Source: Otis tarda (lineage: Eukaryota; Chordata; Aves; Otidiformes; Otididae). From it: 64,000 bases of DNA. The notes under the pieces were generated by a model. That model was given only the letters and a program-made list of their open reading frames with translations, searched no databases and was not told where the DNA came from. The stretch lies in the NCBI GenBank assembly GCA_026413225.1, contig CM048557.1, forward strand, positions 62,486,987-62,550,986, read 5' to 3'. Each line of letters starts with the position of its first letter. Position 1 is the first letter of the stretch. A program made the position numbers and the translations under genes. Shown here piece by piece: positions 1-10,097 of this stretch.

Positions 1-870
1 CATCTAAAAGCAGAGGCTTTTTTTGCTGCGTTACCCTTCAGGACTCTGATCATCTCCTATTTCAATTAGCTCTGCTAGTATGGACAGAGTGGAATTGGGG
101 TTAGAAGGTGTACTGGGTCAGAGCAAAGGTTTTGCCATCTCTCCAGATAGGTTATTAAATCAGCCTTTGGCAGCAACCCATTTATTCAGCTTTCACTCTC
201 GCTTTTGACTGGAAACCTGCTGGGAACCGGGGTGAAGACCCCTAACTTGTAATGTGGCAGCAAGTTTTATAGGCCCCTTTGGTCCTGTCTGGCTGAGTGG
301 GAGTTTCGAAACAGGTCTCCATTAAGATGTTTCTAATTGAATTGGTCTGTAAGGAAGGCAACTTCTTCTCTGAAGACTGACTGGTCTTGTTTGCTTCTTG
401 CCCTCCATTTCCCCCGTCCCCCTGCTCCGGCAGAGAGGCAGAGGCGGGGGTCAATAGCTGCCCACGCAGCCCCCTGCCCTGCAGCTCCTGGCCCTCAAAA
501 TCTCCTGACACGGACAGCTGCCTCTGGCTCCCTGCTCTGGAGGGGGGAAAGTCTGCCTGGAAGAGCAGCTGAGGAGGAAAAGAGAGGGAGAACTTTTTTC
601 TCCATCAGTGTTAGCATCCTGGCAAGATGCTGTGTCTGCCCAGCCGGGCAGAGCTGAGGGGGAGCCTCCAGCCCCAGGGGCGCCTCACCACCCAGCACCG
701 GCCAGGACAGCCATCTGCAAAGAGGCACTGGGACATGAGCTTCTTCTCTCCATGGGAGGTCCATGCTTTGCCCCCGTGTTACTGGATCCTGCCTGTCATG
801 GGATTTCTTTTCACAGCTACTCTCAGGAAAATTGTCTTGTAGAGCATCTTGCAGCACTTTCCCTTTGTTT
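1..870. other. Single-copy noncoding DNA, no feature recognised
   Basis: No exon, RNA gene or familiar repeat is visible here. Positions 400-760 are GC-rich, which keeps several short frames open on both strands, but their products are low-complexity Pro/Ala/Ser sequences with no recognisable domain, so I read them as chance frames. Confidence 0.5.
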
Positions 871-980
871 GTACCCAGATGCCTCTTACACCAGTGTAAA
901 TCCAGAGGCAGTGCATTGACTTCAAAGGAACAACAGGCAGCACTGAGTCAGCAGGTTTGCCCGAGAGCAGAATCAGGCCC
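871..980 (+). repeat. Ancient amniote palindromic interspersed repeat (copy 1)
   Basis: The segment carries 'cttacaccagtgtaaatcc', then 'gcattgacttcaaaggaa', and closes with 'gagagcagaatcaggccc'. This order matches an old interspersed element I recall from bird, turtle and crocodilian genomes, whose consensus pairs TTACACCAGTGTAAAT with a 'TTGACTTCAATGGAGTTAC' centre and ends in AGAATCTGGCCC. The family name is not known to me. The copy is much diverged, as expected for a relic predating modern birds. It is a short nonautonomous palindrome with no coding capacity. Confidence 0.6.
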
Positions 981-2500
981 CTGAGGCCCACGCAAATTTG
1001 GGGATGCGTGAGGTTTCTGCACATTTAAGAGCTGCATCACAAAGGCTGGGCCAAATTATCTATCCTTTCCATCCAGTGGAACGGCTTGATCTTTTAGGGC
1101 TGACAAAACCCCTCAGCGTGAGGCTGACCACAGAGAGCGAGAAGGAGGCAAAGCCAGGGATTATGGCAGTCCCCAAAATAGAGTCTGAGGGGAGGGTGCG
1201 TGGCCAAATGCTGCTGAGCCCTGCCTGGGCTGGGCCCAGAGGGCTGCAGCCTGTTGCTGTAGCCCAGGATAGAGCAGACGCACTGGGGCTGCTACAGGGC
1301 TCTTGGGAAGGGCAGGAAGAAAGCACTTCTTGCCACCATCAGCCAGCCGTAGCCCCGGGAAAAAAGGGGACACTGCAGGCATGGTACTGTATTTACACAC
1401 TGAGTAGTAAGGATCACAAAGCTCAGAGGGTCCAGCGGAGACAAGACTGGCCAAAGGCTATGAAACTGGAGGCAATGGGGTCCCCTCCTTTTGGAAAGGA
1501 AGCTTGCTCTGTTTTCATTCTGACAATGAAGCATTAATTTTGCTGGATACCAGCCACCTGTCCAGTTAGTCTGTAGTCCTTTCCTGCACCAAACTGGACA
1601 TTTTACTGAGCAGCTGGGGGCCATGTGGCCCTGTGGGCTTGCATTGTTCATATCCTACCTTCAGATCCTTCACAGGCAGGCGGTATCACTGGTGGGGGCA
1701 TCAGTCAGCTGCACCATGCCTCATTTGCCTCCTTGTATTAATAGCACTTTCCTTCCTCTTCAGCATTTTTTTTTGGCAAATAAAAACACTAAGGGACTCA
1801 GACATGCCCCAGATTGCCTGGATTAGGACACAGCACACCATCTGTTTTCTTAAAGAAGCCTATTGCCCTTTCTCTGGCTCTGCCCTGTCTCCATCTTTAG
1901 CCTTTTTTAGAGTACGGTAACTTTATTTGTCATGCTGCCTTAGTGTTTAGACTAATGCAATATTATTAAATATTATCACACTAATTTGTCTGCCTCTTGC
2001 TTTCCAACGCTGCAATATGGTGTAGCACTGATCTCTGGTTCTCACATCTCACACATACCATTTTAAAAACCAGATTAGAATGGCCTTCCCCAGCATCCAT
2101 TCCTCTCTGTCACAGGTGATATCAATGTGAACTGTGGCTCCAATTAAATAATCCTGCTGTTGGGTAACTTTTCCAAAGAAGCTCCTTCTGGCTTGAAACA
2201 TGTGTACACTTGGACTCAGCCCAAAGAAGACAATCCCAACCCTACGGGTTCAGCTGCCTTCTCCTTCTTGACTTGTACAAGCAGATCCCACTTGTAATTT
2301 GGATCCTTGCATAATACAGCAACAGCTGCTGGCCTACAGCACTTCATCCCACTGCCTGTCATGGAGACCATGTTCCTACCAGCCAAACCATGCTGCACAG
2401 GTGCAAGTGTGGCCTCTCTGATGGGTTGTTGGTAGAGGGAAGAGCAGGGACTGCTGCTTCCATGTCTGTGGATTCTGGAAGCAGGAGCTTGTACATAATT
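981..2500. other. Single-copy noncoding DNA
   Basis: Positions 998-1537 on the plus strand hold an open frame of 179 codons, the longest outside the mobile elements. Its product has no domain, signal peptide or membrane segment that I recognise, and several other frames across it are also open, so it is probably a GC-driven chance frame. Positions 1900-2200 are AT-rich and featureless. No RNA gene was seen. Confidence 0.5.
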
Positions 2501-2600
2501 ATAGAATCATAGAATCATTTAGGTTGGAAAAAAACCCTTTAGATCATCAAGTCCAACTGTTAAATAGTCTCATGATGCCCAGCACTTTCATAAAAGAGCA
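2501..2600 (-). mobile_element. CR1 LINE 3' fragment (old subfamily)
   Basis: Read on the plus strand the segment starts 'atagaatcatagaatcattt', then 'aggttggaaaaaaaccc' and 'gatcatcaagtccaactgtt'. This is the reverse complement of a CR1 3' untranslated end with two tail units. The 'aatcatttaggttgg' form and the sequence after the tail resemble older CR1 subfamilies. It contains only the extreme 3' end, as is usual for heavily 5'-truncated CR1 insertions. Confidence 0.85.
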
Positions 2601-2650
2601 AGGCACCACCTCATGTATCAGACCTGAAGTAACTTATACATCTCAGACAG

Positions 2651-2716
2651 AAGCATAGAATCACACAACAACTGAGGTTGGAAGAGACTTCTGAAGATCA
2701 TCTAGTTCAACAAAGG
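2651..2716 (-). mobile_element. CR1 LINE 3' fragment, second copy
   Basis: The stretch contains 'catagaatcacacaac', 'ctgaggttggaagagactt' and 'gatcatctagttcaaca', a diverged reverse complement of a CR1 3' end. It lies about 50 bp beyond the preceding CR1 piece in the same orientation, but the tail and the 'ggttggaag' block recur, so it is a second insertion and not a continuation. Confidence 0.75.
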
Positions 2717-3095
2717 GCTGGAGAGTGAATGCAATAATGGTTTGGGATGAAGTCTATCTCCTTCTGTGAGCTGGATGGGACTCTCATTCCTGTAATGAGT
2801 ATCAGCGATGGCATGATTTACTTTAGAAGTGTATGCTAATTGGAGCTTTTAAGTCATCAGCAGCTCAGTTTTATTATAGCTAGACATGGTGGGCACCAAA
2901 CTGACTGTCTGACTCTGCAAGACGGTCCCAGCCATGACGACTCTGCATATCAAGGACTAAAACATGGCTGCAGCTGAAAGCTCTTTGGTGGTTTTGGAGT
3001 TTTTTTTTTCATTCCAGTTTACATGAGTTAGGGCCCAGCCGACATCGTTTTATTTAATCCTGGTTATTAGTCTCTGAAGGTTTTTTTAATTAAAG
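2717..3095. other. Single-copy noncoding DNA
   Basis: Nothing is recognised apart from a short T tract near 3001-3010. Confidence 0.5.
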
Positions 3096-3203
3096 CCAGA
3101 TCCTGATGCTGTTATTTCTGTTGAATCACCCCGGAGTCAGAGGGGTGACACAGAGAGCAGGGTGACACAGAGAGCAGAGTGACACAGCTTGAATCTGGCC
3201 CAT
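3096..3203. repeat. Ancient palindromic repeat (copy 2) with internal tandem expansion
   Basis: The left end reads 'agccagatcctgatgct' and the right end 'gcttgaatctggccc'. The two ends are roughly inverted, as in the family seen at 871-980, whose consensus ends are GGGCCAGATTCTGA and its complement. The centre has been replaced or expanded by a short tandem array (3144-3187). It is probably a MITE-like nonautonomous relic. Confidence 0.55.
3144..3187 (+). repeat. 17-bp tandem repeat, 2.6 units
   Basis: The unit 'ggtgacacagagagcag' occurs exactly at 3144-3160 and 3161-3177, followed by a partial third unit 'agtgacacag' at 3178-3187. The array sits inside the palindromic repeat relic. Confidence 0.9.
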
Positions 3204-6200
3204 AGATTATTAATTCCTTGGGGGCTGACAGTCTCATATCATTCGCCTGTGAAATGCCATTGCACTGTATAAACAATAAATAAATACAAATTTTCGTCTT
3301 GCTTTTTAGTTTTTATTGTCTTCCAGACTTGGATAAAGCAGCATTTCCCTGTGTTGTAAGAGCAACAATGTCCCAGACTCTCTAGGAGTTACATAGACAA
3401 TATTATGCACCTGATTTAGCTAATTAACAAAGGAGAAGCCACGTTGTGACTGCAGTGTTTGCTTCCCACTGGCTCCTTGCATGCTGTGCCTATCAAAAGA
3501 GAACAGCAAATGTGTAGAGGAATGAAAGAAGCCTCTTTGATTGTGTGGACTTTCTAATAAGTGGCACTTTGCATTTTGTAGATCAAGGTCTGGAAATAAC
3601 GCTGGCAGTAATTATGCACATGTGGCATGTCACCTTGATGCACTGGTATGGGATTGAAGGGGAGAACAAATTTACATAACTAATCACTGACAAACAAGAT
3701 AAAGTGATTGCTATTAGCAAGTTAACTTTTCTCTACAATTACCACCCTGTGCTATCTGAGATACCCCACCTAGTACTTCTGTGAAGAACAAGGAGTGCCT
3801 GCTGTGCTTCAGATATTGCTATGCTGCCTTTTTCGTGGCAAATCATAGAATATCCTGTTAATTTACTTCTCATCCCTGGCTGCGAAACTTGGAATCATCC
3901 TATGAGAAGAAGCAGAGAGAACAGGGCTCTCTCCCTCTGGCATACGCATGGATGGAAGTTACACACAAATATAAATTGCAAAACTTGGTGGATGGTCTTA
4001 AAAACTGGGCTAATTCAGAAGACAACATATGGGTGACCCAAAAGAACAGCTGGTCACAAGTTTTACAGGGGTTTTGGAATGGGATTGTTTCAGTCTTTTC
4101 AAGTTTTGAGGGGATATGTATTTCCACGCTTTCCTCTGCAGCTACTGAGCCTGGAAACACTCTGTCTTTATCCCTGAGATTCTCCAGTTGGTAACTGGGA
4201 TCCTAGCTGTTGAGGTGTCAGCATTAAGTACTGTGAATCTCATCATTAAACCAGGCATTCCTTGCAGAGTGTGCTTCTCTTTGTCAGCTGGATGGCTCCT
4301 GTCTCTGGCAAACACACACTTCTCGTTGAGAAGAAATTGACGTAAGTTGCTGTGTCCGGAAGTGGATGCGTGCGACTCCTTAGATCACAGATGGGATTGT
4401 TGAACTCCATGCTGGTTTTCTGTTGATAATGACCTCCCTGTCTCCCTCCATGTGCTGCTTCATGTGCCTGACTTTCACCATTTACACTGTGAAGGGTAAT
4501 GGTTTCTGCCTGCCAAACAGCTTCTTCACTTAAAAACACCCTGCTTATCTATTCCTGTGGTTCCCCTCCTTGACTTCGGAGTTGGGACCCAAATGTGGCT
4601 ATTCAGCAGGCCAAGTTTAGTCTCAGGTCAGTGACACCCTCTTCTCTGGTGCACAGACGGATCAATGAAGCTGTTCCCTGGAGTGAAAGAGATGGAAATA
4701 GCTTAAGGTGCTGCCCAAGTCGCTGGACGTCATGGCAAGCGCTGGAGAGGGGCATCTGGGTCTGGGGCTTTCTTGGTTTGCGCCCCTGGGGCTAGGAGAT
4801 TTTGCTGTGCAAAGTCTGTCTCATGTAAGGGCTAGAGAAGAAGTGGCTGTAAAGATACGCTGAGGATAAACAGATGCAACTTCATGGAGTATTTCTAGGT
4901 CTTTTTTTTTTTATTTCTTTGTTTTTATTTATAGCTCTTCTCAGACAAATGGGACTTTCAAACCCATTCTTTGAAAATAAAGAGAATCAGGCCAAAAGTA
5001 TTTCATTAACTGCACCATAATTTTTCTTCCTTCTATCTGGAACAGTTCTCAAAGAAAGGGAAGGCAACTGTGAACAATTAGCACAGACTATGCCAGATAA
5101 TTGAAAAACAAAAATGGAGCAAAAGAATAAATAGCAGAGATGGAGAAAAGGTCCTCTTTGCCACATAAAGCCACAGGGAAAAAACAGAGGATAAGGCAAG
5201 GGCAACACAAATCCACTCTGGCTTCAGTTAGTAACATCTGGGCCTGAAGATTGTGTTTGCAAAATGTGTTCATCAGGGTAGCCTGGTTCATCTTATCTTC
5301 ATGTCTGTTCAAAGGTTCATTCTTCTCTGAGCCAGAGTCATGTTGGCAAAGCTCCTCTCGTCTGGAGACTGCAGAAGCGTACCAGATGGTACCAGAGGCA
5401 TGATGTTATGGCGAGCTGGGAAGTCTCTCTTGTCCTGCGTGCAGCAGTGCTAAGCAACGACTGCAAAAGCATTCACGTGCTTGAGGTGGCCTTTTGTGCT
5501 GCATGAGAGGCAGCTGCCCTGCCCAGGGAGCTTGTTGTGGGTCTGAGTTGGAAAGTCAACTCTAAAAGACATCGAGACTGTAAGGGAAGGCCCCACCATA
5601 GTCAGCTGTGACCCCACAGACCTAGACATTTTCTTGCACTGATGTGCAGAAGATCAGGGAATGTGTTCTGGCATGCAGAGACGCTGTCCTCACCCTATAT
5701 GTTGTGGCTGAACTGGAAGCAAAGGGGATCCAGCAGCTCATGTCCACATAGTGACCACAAAGCAGGAGGTACTGGGCAGGCTGAAGCATCGTAGCCTGTG
5801 AGAGAAGCAGAATGGTCAAGTGTTTGCTACGCTAGGCAGGGAATTTCTCCCAGGAAATTCCCAGGGGAACATTTTATTCCGTCATCAGGATCAGTTTGTG
5901 TAGGATGACCACTACAAGCGTTAATGCAATTGAGGGTTTTCTGAGAGCTAGACTTACACTGGACTGAAGACAGTGGGTGTAAGGGCTAGTGAAAGGGAAG
6001 AGCTCTCCTCTGGACAACTGTAGTCCATTTTTTTTTCTGCTAATTTCAGAGGTGGGAGAGCTCTGGAGAGTTAAGGAAAGGTCATTAACTTTTGACAGGT
6101 TTTGATGATCATTTCTGTGGGGAAAAACTGTATTTGTCTGTAGTAAGAAAGGGATGACTTGGGTTTATATGAAGTTCATGTCAGGAGACATTTTGTCTTT

Positions 6201-8190
6201 ATTGTACAGGGAAGAGAAGAAATGGGGTCTATATGGAGGACATATGTTGACGGTGATTTAAGTGATTCTCTCTGGAAATGACCCCACTCCCCTGGCTTCT
6301 TGAATAAGCCGCTTTGCAAAGCAGAAAACAAGGCAGCAAACAGATAACAGAATAGAAAGTCAGTGTGACATCTGTCTTGCATGTATGCTTATGTTTCACT
6401 TTCTGATCTGTGAGTTTTTCAGGCACAAAATGACTAAATTTCAACAAGTTCAAATTATGCCTCGGATCATCCTATACAGCAAGTTGTTTACCCACTATAT
6501 TACAGGCAAGTAATTTCAATATTGACAGATTGGCTAAAGCCCAAACTTGATATGCTGCTATTAGCATATTTTTACTGTTTCTGTGCTTACAAAGGGACCA
6601 GAATGTTCCCTGGCAGTCAAAGCTAATAAGTATGCAAATCATGATCTGTGCTTATAGGCACACTCTTTTTTGGTACATGAATCAGTATGCCAATTTGGCA
6701 CTCCCCTTTCTGATCAGAGATAAACAGAGCTGCAGGGATTAGGGTGACAGATAATTTCTTCTGAAAACCGTATGGGTTTTGAAACATGCAGAATTGTGTT
6801 TAATCCCTGTCACTCTGCACAGTGAATTTGCTATAGGAGAAGCTGCTGATCAAAGGGCTAGTACACAGGTCTCTGTGCCAGAATACGTGAACTCGTGAGG
6901 CTTTCTACTCTCTTAAGGTCACTTTTAAGCTTATATCTTCAAGAGCTGAGAAACAGATTTGTATCTAATGATTTTAGGGACTGAAAGGAGATATACAGTA
7001 CTATGGGATCTATATGAACCAAGAGCACTTTAAAGAAGATCTTAGCACAATCAGTGATTGTGGGCAGCATGCGTATATTTCTCAAGCTGCCATATTTCCT
7101 ATCTGTGCACTCTTTTCAGTCATGACCATCGCAGTGTGATGTACCACACTTCCTCAGTAGCTCACATCTCCTGACTATCCCCTCCAGACTACATTTCCTT
7201 GTATTGCTGAGCTCTGCCACACGAACCTGCGTGACGGGAGCATTGCTTTGGCACATAAGGGAAGTGGCATCACCTTTTCTGTGCTGTCAGTGCTGCTTTT
7301 CAACTGCGGGACCACTATTCCCCTCCTTCAAAAGAGTGCTTTGAGAGTGGACATCTAAAAATCAGCAAGGCATTTAGACATTACAGCAGTGGAGGTCACT
7401 GGAGCAGATAAACAGACAAAATTATACTGGAAGATACTAAAGAAGATCAAAAGGAAAACTTATGACTCCTTTCATGTTGCAGGTATTTCTTCCTCTCAGC
7501 CTCAGCCAGTCCATCATGTCTTAAGACCCCTTTGTTATCTGCACCCAACTTCCCTCTATGTACAGTAATAGCTGCTGTTTAAGTCCCAAAGTATAACTCT
7601 TTCATCTCAACTCACGCTCCTTTGAGAGTACCAGCAAAAAGGCTGCTAAGTGTCATCCCTGTTGAATGCAAACGAGAGTCTCTCCAGTGTTTGAATATCA
7701 ATGTATTTGATCTTGAGTCAGGCCACATAGTCGATGATGATTTGGGAGCTTCTTTGTGTGTGCTGCTACTGATAATTCCTTTTATGATTCTTGTTATTGT
7801 CTTTTCACTTGGAGAGCTTGAATGTGCGGCTTGCCTTCTGTTGCCCATTTTTGCCTAGAGAAATAAAATAAGCTTACTTTTTTCTTTTCCTCTGGCCTCC
7901 TTGGGTTTGATGCAAGCCTTCATTGTTTTGGAAACCCTCTGAACTCACTGGGGAAACTTACCCTGTAGAGCAATCTGGATTGTAATATATGAAGAAATGC
8001 AAAAATAGCCAGTGCACAGGAAGCCCTGAAGTTGCCTGCACCCTAGGGGAATGCCAGCTCAGATGATGCATCTTTAGAAGTCTGATGTATGTTTCCAGCT
8101 GCCAGGGTCTTGCTGAACATCTGGCAGGGCTGTGTGCTGTATCAGGACCATGTGTGACCTCACAGGACCTTAATTGTCTGGTGTGACTTA
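3204..8190. other. Five kilobases of single-copy noncoding DNA
   Basis: No exon or recognised transposable element is visible apart from a 17-bp CR1-like tail match at 3843-3859, too short to call. T-rich tracts lie near 4902-4912 and 6029-6037. The parts around 3540-3760 and 6530-6790 are AT-rich and dense in homeodomain- and POU-type motifs and are discussed as candidate conserved elements. Positions 7622-7858 are open on both strands but encode nothing I recognise. Confidence 0.45.
6632..6639 (+). promoter_or_regulatory. Perfect POU octamer motif ATGCAAAT
   Basis: The octamer ATGCAAAT is the consensus site for POU-domain factors such as OCT1/OCT4 class proteins. It lies beside 'gctaataag' and downstream of 'gctattagcatat', both homeodomain-type sequences. 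An 8-mer occurs by chance often enough that function is only a suggestion. Confidence 0.25.
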
Positions 8191-8230
8191 GGATCATAGA
8201 AAAGATTGTGTTGGAAGGGACAATTTGTTC
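8191..8230 (-). mobile_element. Probable CR1 3' end remnant
   Basis: The plus strand reads 'ggatcatagaaaagattg' followed by 'tgttggaagggacaattt'. This matches the reverse complement of a CR1 3' end (consensus 'agaatcatagaatggtt' then 'gggttggaagggacct'), but is short and diverged. Confidence 0.45.
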
Positions 8231-8249
8231 AATTGGTGAAGGTCTAATC

Positions 8250-8348
8250 TTGGATTTAGAAGTCCTGATCTCAGTTTTCCACCATATGACAGATGTATTG
8301 GGGCTAATAATTTAATCTCTGTGGGCTTCATTTCCATTTTCTAAAAGG
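8250..8348 (+). repeat. MIR-type SINE fragment
   Basis: The segment 'taatttaatctctgtggg' followed by 'cttcatttccattttctaaa' lines up with the MIR 3' half, where the consensus runs from 'acttaacctctctgtgcctc' to 'agtttcctcatctgtaaaat'. The upstream part, 'agtcctgatctcag' and 'ccaccatatgac', fits the middle of MIR loosely. MIR elements are tRNA-derived SINEs that predate the amniote radiation. The call rests on remembered consensus. Confidence 0.6.
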
Positions 8349-9137
8349 GTTGCATTTTGTACTTGCTGTAACTACAGATAAAGAAATCGAAGCACTCAGA
8401 TATGACTTAGGGCAAAAAAGATACCTTATGCTGGGAAATGTTTGAAGGGAAAAAAATTAAAACCCAAGAGAAAAGGGAAGGTAGAGTTCTTAATGAAGAT
8501 ATAGAAGAGGTCATTGAGATCAAATAAGGAAAAAAAATAGGATGCTGTGGAAAAACAAAGCATGCAAAACAATGCCCACTCCTGCAGAAAAAAAAAATAA
8601 TGATGAGAATGGTTTCAATCTGTGGAATTGTTGGTTAATGTTCAGGTTTATCCTATGTCTCTTAGATACACGGATTTCCTGTTCAGTTGTAGTACTAATA
8701 AATGGCCTTATAAAGGAGGTTTTCTACTCATCGTGCTGTTAACAAATGTACAGAGGAAAATTTACAGCAGACTACTCAGATGTCTCGCAAGACAAAATAA
8801 TCACATCGTGGCTGGTCTTAGGTTGTTAAGACTTGATAGAAGGTCGTCAGTGACATGGAGCCCAAATGTGTCCTCGAATATATGTCAACTGCACTTAAAG
8901 AGCAGCCTACAGAACAACCCTAAGCCAGGAGTCCTTCACATTCATCCCATTTTCTACCCAGCCACCAGCTAATCCTTTCCGTAGTGGGCTTCATTGCAAG
9001 CAGCAAAGAAGAGCACATCTACACCTGTATTTTATTACACTTTGTCTTGCAGAGATGATGGGAAGTATAGAATCTGCACTGCTGGAAGGAAGAAGAAAGA
9101 GGGGGTTAGACATCCACACTAAGATTTAAAAACGGAG
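8349..9137. other. Single-copy noncoding DNA
   Basis: A-rich tracts occur at 8450-8600. No coding or repeat feature was recognised. Confidence 0.5.
9133..9137 (+). repeat. Target-site duplication, left of LTR copy 1
   Basis: The five bases cggag abut the LTR and pair with tggag at 10272-10276. The single difference is a C-to-T change at a CpG. Confidence 0.5.
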
Positions 9138-9319
9138 TGTTGTAGTTCAGCCCTGATCGGGACCAGACTACGCAGAGTCTCTCTCACTCCCCCCACCCTC
9201 CAAGAGAACAGGGGGAGATGATATAAGAAAAACGGCTCCAGGTTTGAGATAAGGACAGGAAGAAATCCTTAAAGTTACTGTTACGGGCAAAACAGACTCG
9301 ACTTGAAGAAAACTATTCA

Positions 9320-9325
9320 TTTATT
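9320..9325 (-). other. LTR polyadenylation signal AATAAA (copy 1)
   Basis: The minus strand reads AATAAA in the context 'agaaataaatgaatag'. The same hexamer sits at the equivalent place in copy 2. It would mark the R/U5 boundary and implies an unusually long R region from the TATA-like site about 770 bp upstream. Confidence 0.6.
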
Positions 9326-9550
9326 TCTAAAACTAGCAGGAGAATGAGACAGGGAACAAGATAACCTCCCCCCACCCCTCCCTCTTCCCGGGCTTAACAT
9401 TATCTCTACTACCTTCCCCTCCCGAGCGGCACAGGGGGGAAGAGGGAATGGGGGTCACAGTCAGTTCATCACATGTTGTTTTATGCCGCTGCGTCATTGT
9501 CGGGGGAAGAACTCCTCACATTCCTCCCCTGCTCCATTATGGGGTCCCTC

Positions 9551-9790
9551 CCACGGGCCACAGTCCTTCGTGAAACTGCTCCGGCGTGGCTCATCTCTTC
9601 CACGGGGTGCAGTCCCTCTAGAACAGCTGTCCCAGCGGGCCCTCCACGGGCCACAGCCTCCTTCAGGCCTCCACCTGCTCCGGCGTGGGGTTCTCCACGG
9701 GCTGCAGGTGGATCTCTGCTCCTCCGCGGACCTCCATGGGCTGCAGGGGGACAACCTGCTCCACCATGGTCATCACCACAGGCTGCAGGG
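9551..9790 (-). repeat. Decayed tandem array of about 45-bp units inside the LTR
   Basis: Variants of 'ccacgggctgcag' recur at 9551, 9600, 9644, 9695, 9734 and 9776, with spacings of 39-51 bp, alternating with 'ctgctccggcgtgg' or 'ctgctccacca'. The array is shared with copy 2 and was therefore part of the ancestral LTR. The GC-rich repeats keep reading frames open without encoding a known protein. Confidence 0.7.
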
Positions 9791-10089
9791 GAATCTTGGC
9801 CAGGAACAGCATTACTCCTCCCGCCTCCTTCTGAACTGACCTTGGCGTCTGCAGCTGTTCCTCACAACAGGCTGGCAGACGCCTCTCAGGATCCTTTTTA
9901 CATCTTATTCACTTCTCATCTCCTCTCCACTTCTTGCAGCCAGGCTGGGCCGAGTTGGGCCCAGTCAGCTGCCCGGCGGGAGGCCAGAGGGTGAGGCCTG
10001 CAAGGCCCACAAGGTTCACGCCTCCGCCTCTCTGCCCCTGCTCGGCTGCTTCACATCTTCTCCCCCTTTTTTTTTCCTGTTTTCCCCTT

Positions 10090-10097
10090 CTTAAATA
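10090..10097 (-). promoter_or_regulatory. TATA-like box of LTR copy 1
   Basis: The minus strand reads 'gtatttaagaaggg' about 175 bp inside the LTR start, where a retroviral U3 promoter is expected. The identical core is present in copy 2. The U3 segment would be short. Confidence 0.5.

Noticed and set aside
1065..1090. 'gggccaaattatctatcc' as another palindromic repeat end
   Set aside because: Only one end resembles the family, and the match is short.
998..1537. 179-codon plus-strand open frame
   Set aside because: No recognisable domain, several other frames also open, and no splice or promoter context. Probably chance in GC-rich DNA.
3843..3859. CR1-like tail 'aatcatagaatatcctg'
   Set aside because: Only 17 bp match and the sequence beyond does not follow any CR1 3' end that I know.
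3889..4194. 101-codon open frame, considered as a retroviral envelope remnant
   Set aside because: A 'NIWVTQKN' stretch suggested env at first, but no cysteine pattern, fusion peptide or transmembrane segment follows.
9473..9994. Open frames in the LTRs (also 12826-13524), up to 232 codons
   Set aside because: They lie inside the noncoding LTR and follow its GC-rich tandem array. The product is Pro/Ala/Ser/Arg-rich with no gag, pol, env or accessory-protein feature.
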